From an uncultured Rhizobiaceae group bacterium (GTDB lineage: Bacteria > Pseudomonadota > Alphaproteobacteria > Rhizobiales > Rhizobiaceae): a DNA stretch of 6,278 nt. This document shows positions 1 to 6,278 of the stretch, piece after piece. The notes under the pieces were generated by a model. That model searched no databases. It was not told the origin of the DNA and saw nothing but the letters and a program-made list of their open reading frames with translations. The translations under genes and the position numbers were made by a program. The stretch lies in assembly GCA_905479965.1 (NCBI GenBank), contig CAJQOR010000324.1, positions 1 through 6,278 of the forward strand, read 5' to 3'. The number at the start of each line of letters is the position of its first letter. Within the stretch, counting starts at the first letter, position 1.

Positions 1-1
1 C

Positions 2-820
2 AAATCTCAATCGCCAGAAACACTTGATGAAATCAAAGTTGCCAAAAAGCTTGAAGCCATACGCGCTGAATATGGTATAAAACACGGAAATGAACTCAAA
101 GACATTTCCTTCGATACGATTTCAGGTTCTGGGCCAAACGCGGCAATTATCCATTATAGGGTAGACGAAGACAGCAACAGGAGCTTAAAAAGCGGTGAAA
201 TGATCCTTGTTGATTCAGGTGGCCAATATGAATGTGGCACAACAGATATTACCCGCACAATGAGCTTGGGCAATGTGCCCCAAGAGCAAAAGAAGTTCTT
301 CACATTAGTGCTGATGGGTATGATCGACATTTCACTCCTGCGTTTTCCAAAAGGAACGCGCGGCGTTGATATCGATGCTTTTGCGCGCGCTGCATTATGG
401 AAACATGGCGTTGATTATGCCCATGGGACAGGCCATGGGGTCGGAAGTTACCTCGCTGTTCACGAAGGGCCACAAAATATCTCAAGGCGCTCTATGGTAG
501 AATATCAAACTGGTATGATTGTATCTAATGAACCGGGATATTACCGAGATGGAGAATTTGGCATTCGTATAGAAAACCTCGTTTCTATCCATGAGCCGCG
601 TTCTATTGAACTTGGCGAGATAAAAATGTTGGGATTTGAGACTTTAACGCTCTGCCCGATCGACAAAGAATTGATCTTAAGCGAATTGATGACGAACGAA
701 CAAATTGCCTGGCTTGATCAATATCACGCGCGCGTCCGTGATGAACTCACTCAATATATCGATGACGCTGAGACTTTGACATGGCTTGATGCTCAAACAA
801 GCCCCCTTGAGCGCAATTAA
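2..820 (+). CDS. Xaa-Pro aminopeptidase (aminopeptidase P, M24B family), C-terminal part; 5' end outside window
   Basis: Aminopeptidase P is a metallopeptidase, usually with two Mn2+ ions, that removes the N-terminal residue from peptides whose second residue is proline. The frame is open from base 2, so the gene starts upstream; 272 residues plus a TAA stop are visible. The full pita-bread catalytic fold can be read. All five expected metal ligands are present (fragment numbering): Asp71 in LVDSGGQY, Asp82 in GTTDITRT, His145 in GTGHGVG, Glu177 in SNEPGYY and Glu191 in GIRIENL. Supporting histidines are His51 (IIHYRV) and His154 (VHEGP). The segment FDTISGSGPNAA before the first ligand is typical of the family. 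The tail after Glu191, with ITxEQ-like 'MTNEQIAWLDQYHARV', matches the C-terminal extension of the long three-domain form of about 600 residues, so roughly 330 residues are probably missing at the left edge. No signal peptide can be judged. An internal ATG at 200 is not the start, because it would remove conserved sequence. The stop overlaps that of the convergent azlD. Confidence 0.93.
   Translation, partial: KSQSPETLDEIKVAKKLEAIRAEYGIKHGNELKDISFDTISGSGPNAAIIHYRVDEDSNRSLKSGEMILVDSGGQYECGTTDITRTMSLGNVPQEQKKFFTLVLMGMIDISLLRFPKGTRGVDIDAFARAALWKHGVDYAHGTGHGVGSYLAVHEGPQNISRRSMVEYQTGMIVSNEPGYYRDGEFGIRIENLVSIHEPRSIELGEIKMLGFETLTLCPIDKELILSELMTNEQIAWLDQYHARVRDELTQYIDDAETLTWLDAQTSPLERN
817..820. other. 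Overlapping convergent stop codons (TTAA)
   Basis: The palindrome TTAA serves both strands. Bases 818-820 read TAA as the stop of the aminopeptidase P gene, and 819-817 read TAA on the minus strand as the stop of azlD. The two genes therefore overlap tail to tail by 4 bases. There is no intergenic space for a dedicated terminator, and I see no hairpin followed by a T run around the junction. Confidence 0.9.
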
Positions 821-1134
821 AGACCAATTAACCGAAGCGCGATAATCATCACCCATCCAAGGAAAAACACTTTCATCATCGACATTTTAAATGACGCAAT
901 AACAGCAACGACGATTGTTATAACTTCAGCCCAGCCCCCTGTTAAAACAGCAGGTACAACAATGGCTGTAACGACAGCCGCGGGCACAGCGTTGAGCCCA
1001 GCTTCAACCCGCGGATGAATAGTCTCAAACCGTGACAAGATCAAATGTCCTGAAACACGTGTGAAATACGTAATAATTGCAGCAAAGATAATGATCCAAA
1101 CATTATCCGATAGTCCTAAAAAGTCACCCATCAT
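817..1134 (-). CDS. azlD: AzlD family branched-chain amino-acid exporter small subunit
   Basis: AzlD is the small inner-membrane partner of AzlC. Together they export branched-chain amino acids and some toxic analogues (known for Bacillus AzlCD and for the related Corynebacterium BrnFE and E. coli YgaZH). The protein is 105 residues, normal for the family, and almost wholly hydrophobic. A first membrane segment lies at about 11-33 and contains TYFTR (22-26), the conserved Y-x-x-R start of the family. A second follows the VPAAV motif (50-54) and runs to the next proline (IVVPAVL). Two more segments lie at about 70-82 and 88-104. The start is the ATG at 1134, with a second ATG directly after it. 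The ATG overlaps the azlC stop as ATGA, so the two subunits are almost certainly translationally coupled. The exact substrate cannot be read from sequence. Confidence 0.9.
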   Translation of the reverse strand: MMGDFLGLSDNVWIIIFAAIITYFTRVSGHLILSRFETIHPRVEAGLNAVPAAVVTAIVVPAVLTGGWAEVITIVVAVIASFKMSMMKVFFLGWVMIIALRLIGL

Positions 1135-1835
1135 GATTTTGGTTCCTTTCTATAACGTGCTGGCCAACAAGCGGCGATCAGAATACCAAACACAGCGCCA
1201 ACACTGACATGCCAAGGCGAGCCTAAAGTCAAATAGGCAATAGAAGACGTTAAAGCGCTGCTCGCGACCACTGGTACAAACAGAGAGCGTCCACGAAAAG
1301 ACATCAAAAGCGCAAGAAAATAAATCGAAAGCAAGAAGGTGATGCCAAGCGCTTCGGTATTGGTGATTAAACTGCCAAATACAGCACCAATCCAAGCTTC
1401 AATAATCCAAGCAAAATAGAGCGGTAACGCCATTCCCATGTACCAAGCCAAGGTAACTTTGATCCCGCTTTCACCACGCTGCTCACTCGAAGCAAATTGC
1501 GGATCTGTCATAAAAAAGAATGCCAATGCTTGATGCGATTTTGGCATATGATCGAAATAACGTCCAAGCGTCGCGGAATATAAAACGTGACGGAAATTGA
1601 CGGCAAAAATAGAGAGCAGTATCAACCACGGCGCAATGTCTTGACCAAAGAGCTCTATACCAACCATTTGACTTGCACCGGCAAACACAATCGCGCTCAT
1701 GAAAACAGCTTCTGAAATAGTTAGACCATTTTCAATGGCAAGAGTGCCGAACAGCATTCCAAATGGCGCGGCAGCGATGACAACGGGAAACCCGTCTTTC
1801 ATGCCTTGCATAAATTGTGATGAATTCTCTGACAT
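1131..1835 (-). CDS. azlC: AzlC family branched-chain amino-acid exporter large subunit
   Basis: AzlC is the main membrane subunit of the AzlCD branched-chain amino-acid exporter in the inner membrane. From the ATG at 1835 it is 234 residues, usual for the family. Recognisable family segments are AAAPFG (21-26) after the N-terminal GFPVV, FAGASQ (51-56) in an early membrane helix, NFRHVLYS (80-87), and TDPQFA (110-115) in the cytoplasmic-loop region. Hydrophobic segments lie at about 16-34, 42-62, 68-88, 128-153, 162-179, 184-203 and 208-224. The basic tail ARYRKEPKS fits a cytoplasmic end. A longer reading from a TTG at 1871 adds 12 residues, but these are encoded by the direct repeat upstream and have no family resemblance, so I prefer ATG 1835. 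azlD follows with a 4-base overlap, and the upstream region is shared with the divergent SDR gene. Regulation is unknown; no Lrp-type gene is adjacent, although one often accompanies azlCD elsewhere. Confidence 0.9.
   Translation of the reverse strand: MSENSSQFMQGMKDGFPVVIAAAPFGMLFGTLAIENGLTISEAVFMSAIVFAGASQMVGIELFGQDIAPWLILLSIFAVNFRHVLYSATLGRYFDHMPKSHQALAFFFMTDPQFASSEQRGESGIKVTLAWYMGMALPLYFAWIIEAWIGAVFGSLITNTEALGITFLLSIYFLALLMSFRGRSLFVPVVASSALTSSIAYLTLGSPWHVSVGAVFGILIAACWPARYRKEPKS
1143..1149 (-). promoter_or_regulatory. Shine-Dalgarno site of azlD inside the azlC end
   Basis: On the minus strand the sequence reads AAAGGAA, about 9 bases before the azlD ATG at 1134. It lies within the last codons of azlC (the Arg-Lys-Glu-Pro-Lys-Ser end). 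It supports the 1134 start and independent re-initiation at the 4-base ATGA overlap. Confidence 0.7.
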
Positions 1836-1839
1836 TGCA

Positions 1840-1844
1840 CCCCC
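1840..1844 (-). promoter_or_regulatory. Probable G-rich ribosome binding stretch of azlC
   Basis: On the minus strand the bases before ATG 1835 read GGATGGGGGTGCA, with the GGGGG run 4 bases from the start codon. It is not a clean AGGAGG but is the only purine-rich stretch in range. It lies inside the first unit of the direct repeat, so the repeat also copies this G run further upstream. Confidence 0.35.
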
Positions 1845-1904
1845 ATCCAAAGACAGAGCGCCCCCAACCAAAGACAGGGCGCACCACCATTCAAGGACAG
1901 AGCA
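1840..1904. repeat. Three-copy degenerate direct repeat, about 21 bases per unit
   Basis: Unit 1 is 1840-1860, unit 2 is 1861-1881 and unit 3 is 1882-1904. Units 1 and 2 are both 21 bases and differ at only two positions: both start CCCCCA, share CCAAAGACAG, and end GCG, apart from T/A and A/G changes. Unit 3 is about 23 bases and more diverged, keeping a CACC-rich start, ATTCAA and GGACAGAGC. The block ends 4 bases before the azlC start codon on the minus strand. On the minus strand each unit carries a CTGTC core followed by a G-rich stretch. The spacing of 21 bases equals about two helical turns, so the units would sit on one face of the DNA. The function is unknown. It may be a local tandem duplication of the azlC leader or a set of phased binding sites. 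Confidence 0.7.
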
Positions 1905-1930
1905 TTGTCACCAAAACAGATAGTAGTCAA
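1902..1930 (-). promoter_or_regulatory. Weak candidate promoter for azlCD
   Basis: On the minus strand TTGACT (1930-1925) resembles a -35 hexamer of the alphaproteobacterial TTGAC type. It is followed after 17 bases by CAATGC (1907-1902), a poor -10. If real, transcription would start near 1895 and the direct repeat would lie mostly in the azlC leader. This is pattern matching only. Confidence 0.2.
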
Positions 1931-1961
1931 CTCGTAAAAATACGCCAGTTAGAACCAATAA

Positions 1962-1980
1962 TTGATTACATACGTAACAA
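1962..1980. promoter_or_regulatory. Small inverted repeat upstream of the SDR gene (possible operator)
   Basis: The sequence TTGATTACATACGTAACAA contains the arms TTG-TTAC and GTAA-CAA around a 4-base ATAC centre, with one extra A in the left arm. It lies 4 bases before the AAAGGA ribosome site of the SDR gene. That position suits a repressor operator, or a site acting on the short leader. No regulator gene is nearby to assign it to, so it is only a candidate. Confidence 0.3.
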
Positions 1981-1984
1981 GACT

Positions 1985-1990
1985 AAAGGA
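1985..1990 (+). promoter_or_regulatory. Shine-Dalgarno site of the SDR gene
   Basis: AAAGGA stands 6 bases before ATG 1997. It decides the start: the same frame is open back to an ATG at 1817, but that would add 60 residues that run antisense to the azlC start and through the direct repeat. The Rossmann motif begins directly after ATG 1997. Confidence 0.8.
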
Positions 1991-1996
1991 TATATC

Positions 1997-2716
1997 ATGA
2001 CGAAAAATGTAACTATTATTGGCGCAAGTGGCGGCATCGGCAATGCCGTGGTTGAACAACTGAGTAAATCAGCAGAGTTTGAGAAAATTCTGGCATGCGG
2101 ACGATCTGAATTTTCATTCAATTCGCCAAATGTCGAACTTCAAACAATTGATCTAACCGATGAAGCAACCATTGAACGTGCCGCGCAACGCGCCAGTGAA
2201 CTTGGGCCACAAGATCTAGTTTTCGTCACAACGGGTTTCTTGCACAATAACGATGTTAAGCCCGAAAAAGCCATCCGCGATTTATCTATCGAAGGCTTCG
2301 AGCAAAACTTTGCTATTAATACGATCGGACCGGCATTGGTGGCAAAACATTTTCTGCCCGTCATGAGAAAAGATGATAAATCAGTATTTGCATGTCTATC
2401 CGCCCGCGTTGGCAGCATCTCAGATAATGGCCTTGGTGGATGGTATGCCTATCGCGCATCAAAAGCGGCTCTAAATATGGTGTTGAAAAACCTAAGCATT
2501 GAAGCACAGCGTCGTTATAAGCAAATGATTATTCTTGGTCTTCATCCCGGCACAGTCGACAGCGAGTTATCTAAACCATTTCAGGGCAATGTATCCCAAG
2601 AAAAGCTGTTCTCGCCGCAATATTCTGCTCAGAAGCTTTTGGAAGTGATTGATAGTGCGACACCTAAAAATTCAGGAGATATTATTGCGTGGGACGGACA
2701 GCGTATCGAATACTAA
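1997..2716 (+). CDS. Short-chain dehydrogenase/reductase, C-factor / sniffer-like
   Basis: This is an NAD(P)-dependent oxidoreductase of the classical SDR superfamily, 239 residues and probably cytoplasmic. The cofactor-binding motif GASGGIG is at residues 9-15, straight after the first beta strand (VTIIG). The helix-4 asparagine is Asn108 (FAINTIGP). The catalytic set is Ser140 (ARVGSI), Tyr152 and Lys156 in YRASK. The stretches ARVGSISDN, GGWYAYRASKAALN and LHPGTVDSELSKPFQ are typical of the carbonyl-reductase/sniffer-like group, which includes proteins annotated as C-factor (CsgA-like). Assigning a cell-signalling role from that name would be unsafe, and the substrate is unknown. Only 7-8 residues precede the Rossmann strand from ATG 1997, which supports this start. 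The gene is alone on its strand, divergent from azlC, and ends 5 bases from the ligA stop on the other strand. Confidence 0.9.
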   Translation: MTKNVTIIGASGGIGNAVVEQLSKSAEFEKILACGRSEFSFNSPNVELQTIDLTDEATIERAAQRASELGPQDLVFVTTGFLHNNDVKPEKAIRDLSIEGFEQNFAINTIGPALVAKHFLPVMRKDDKSVFACLSARVGSISDNGLGGWYAYRASKAALNMVLKNLSIEAQRRYKQMIILGLHPGTVDSELSKPFQGNVSQEKLFSPQYSAQKLLEVIDSATPKNSGDIIAWDGQRIEY

Positions 2717-2721
2717 CGAAA

Positions 2722-4845
<2,124 letters not shown>

Positions 4846-6278
4846 CTATCCGTTATTTGCGAGCAATTGAGCAGCAGCAGCCCGTGCTTCATCTGTGATC
4901 GTGGCACCTGCCAGCATACGTGCAATTTCTTCTTGGCGGCCATCTAAATCAATAGCTCGCACATTGGTCGACAACATAACGTTATCAGCCTGCGCTTGCG
5001 ACTTTGAGATCAATAGATGCGTTTTCGCCCGCGCTGCAACTTGTGGTGCATGTGTGACCGAAAGAACCTGTATCGACTGTGACAAGCGCGCCAGACGTTT
5101 ACCGATCGCGTCAGCAACCGCACCACCCACACCCGTATCAATTTCATCAAACACCAATGTTGGTGCTGAACCTCGGTCTGCAAGCGCGACCTTTAATGCC
5201 AATAAAAAACGCGATAATTCGCCGCCTGACGCAACCTTCATAATCGGTCCTGCACGTGTTCCAGGATTTGTGCGCACATGAAACTCAATGAGATCAATGC
5301 CGTCCGCACCAGCATTTGCTTCATCGCTTTGAATATCGACAATAAACTCCGCACGCTCAAGCTTAAGTTCCGGCAATTCCGACATCACAGCTTCTGATAA
5401 TGCGAGCGCTGTGTTTTGCCGCTTTTCAGATAAATGTTTCGCCGCATGTAAGAAATTGGCTTCGCTCGTTTTGACATTCTCTTCAAGCTGGAACAAAAGC
5501 GCTTCACCATCATTGATCGCAGCAAGATCAGAAATCATGGTGGCTGCCAGTTCCGGCAAGTTCGCAACCGGTACATTATATTTTCGACTAGCTGCTCTTA
5601 GCGCAAAAAGTCGCTCTTCCGTCTCTTCTAATTCGCGTGGATTAAATTCACATTCACGCAATGCAATCTCAACAGCGCTTTGCGCATCCGATAACCCGTC
5701 AAGAGCGCTCCCAAGCGCTTCAATGGTATCTTCAAGCAAACCCGGCACTTCTGCATTTTTGCGCTCTAATCTGCGCAGTAACTGGTTAAGAGAGGGAACA
5801 GGCGAATGATGACCACTTAATGATTCTTGCGCTTCATTGAAGTCGGTAGCGATCTTTTCCGCCTTCATCATTTTTGAGCGACTTTCTGCGAGTTCATCCT
5901 CTTCACCATCTTGGGGTGATAACGTCTCCAACTCATCAACGGAAGCTTTAAGCCAATCAGCCTCGCGCGCTGCTTCCTCAATGCGTTGCCTCTGAGATTT
6001 AAGTTCCTTCTCTGCGGCACGATATTTTTGGAATAAACGACCCACGTCTTCACGATGAGTTGTCAGCCCACCAAAGGCGTCTAAAAGTAATTTGTGGGAT
6101 TGCACATCAACAAGCGCGCGATCATCATGCTGACCATGAATTTCCACAAGATGTGTTCCGAGCGCCTTTAACAGCGAGATGCTGCTTGGCTGATCATTGA
6201 CAAAGGCGCGCGACCGACCATCAGCATTTTGCACACGCCGGATGATCAAGTCTCCATCATCAGAAATATCGTTTTCTT
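4846..6278 (-). CDS. recN: DNA repair protein RecN, N-terminus outside window
   Basis: RecN is an SMC-like ATPase that acts early in repair of double-strand breaks with RecA, holding broken DNA ends or sister strands together. Of a usual 550-560 residues, 476 are visible up to the right edge. About 80 N-terminal residues, including the Walker A loop, lie outside. The frame stays open past a TTG at 6249, so that codon is not the start. Present are the RecN hallmark VEIHGQHDDRAL (near 6116-6153), a long charged, coiled-coil-forming middle (about 5400-6070), the ABC signature in ASGGELSRFLLALK (about 5200-5242), Walker B with catalytic Glu in LVFDEIDTGVGG (about 5125-5163), and the C-terminal MLAGATITDEAR segment. 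There is no zinc-hook CxxC in the coiled coil, as expected for RecN, whose hinge is short. recN is upstream of ligA with a 3-base gap. Any LexA-controlled promoter would be outside the window. Confidence 0.97.
   Translation of the reverse strand, partial: ENDISDDGDLIIRRVQNADGRSRAFVNDQPSSISLLKALGTHLVEIHGQHDDRALVDVQSHKLLLDAFGGLTTHREDVGRLFQKYRAAEKELKSQRQRIEEAAREADWLKASVDELETLSPQDGEEDELAESRSKMMKAEKIATDFNEAQESLSGHHSPVPSLNQLLRRLERKNAEVPGLLEDTIEALGSALDGLSDAQSAVEIALRECEFNPRELEETEERLFALRAASRKYNVPVANLPELAATMISDLAAINDGEALLFQLEENVKTSEANFLHAAKHLSEKRQNTALALSEAVMSELPELKLERAEFIVDIQSDEANAGADGIDLIEFHVRTNPGTRAGPIMKVASGGELSRFLLALKVALADRGSAPTLVFDEIDTGVGGAVADAIGKRLARLSQSIQVLSVTHAPQVAARAKTHLLISKSQAQADNVMLSTNVRAIDLDGRQEEIARMLAGATITDEARAAAAQLLANNG
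4849..4852 (-). promoter_or_regulatory. Weak ribosome site of ligA overlapping the recN end
   Basis: On the minus strand CGGA lies 6 bases before the ligA ATG at 4842. It is formed by the last two sense codons of recN (Asn-Gly) just before its TAG. A weak site this close to an upstream stop suggests that ribosomes leaving recN help start ligA. Confidence 0.45.

Noticed and set aside
1836..1871. Longer azlC from a TTG at 1871
   Set aside because: The 12 added residues are repeat-encoded, Gly-rich and unlike the family start; ATG 1835 gives the usual length.
1699..1923. Small plus-strand frame of 74 codons with a repeated PPxKDRA pattern
   Set aside because: It is antisense to azlC and reads the direct repeat by chance. 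No ribosome site or family resemblance is seen.
1817..1996. N-terminal extension of the SDR frame from an ATG at 1817
   Set aside because: The extra 60 residues overlap the azlC start in antisense and run through the direct repeat. The family begins at the Rossmann strand, and AAAGGA sits correctly before ATG 1997.
4895..5809. Two plus-strand open frames of about 130 codons inside recN (4895-5281 and 5411-5809)
   Set aside because: Both are antisense to strongly conserved RecN sequence and Ser/Ala/Arg-rich, as expected for the complement of Ala/Glu/Leu-rich coding DNA.
6247..6249. TTG at 6249 as the recN start
   Set aside because: The frame continues open to the window edge with RecN-like sequence, and the ATP-binding N-terminus would be missing; the true start is outside.

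Overview
The window looks like ordinary chromosomal DNA of an alphaproteobacterium, most likely a moderate- to low-GC, possibly marine, member of the Hyphomicrobiales (Rhizobiales). This rests on remembered protein resemblance, not on a search. The NAD+-dependent DNA ligase has the 'CPC' form of the zinc-finger start that I associate with rhizobial LigA. RecN carries an 'EIHGQHDDRALVD' segment of alphaproteobacterial type. The recN-ligA order is common in this order of bacteria, and the aminopeptidase P has the long C-terminal tail seen in the three-domain form.

Layout from left to right. Bases 2-820 (+) are the C-terminal catalytic part of an aminopeptidase P, cut by the left edge. It converges, with overlapping stop codons, on a minus-strand pair azlC-azlD (1835 down to 817), a two-component branched-chain amino-acid exporter whose genes overlap by 4 bases. 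A 161-base divergent intergenic region (1836-1996) follows. It holds a three-copy degenerate direct repeat of about 21 bases and a small inverted repeat. Next comes a plus-strand short-chain dehydrogenase of the C-factor/sniffer-like type (1997-2716). It converges, 5 bases apart, on the minus-strand ligA (2722-4842). The last gene is recN (4846 to the right edge), which lies upstream of ligA and is separated from it by 3 bases. RecN is cut at its N-terminus by the window edge.

How the genes fit together. recN-ligA is a DNA-repair transcription unit (double-strand break repair and nick sealing) with likely translational coupling. azlC-azlD form one membrane transporter. Aminopeptidase P, which yields free amino acids and X-Pro products from peptides, lies tail to tail with the exporter. 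A shared role in amino-acid homeostasis is possible but is only inference. The coding density is very high: both convergent junctions leave no room for a terminator, and no gene-free stretch exceeds about 160 bases. I see no mobile element, CRISPR array, tRNA or rRNA, and no convincing sign of a new multi-gene system. The most distinctive non-coding feature is the repeat block in the azlC/SDR intergenic region.
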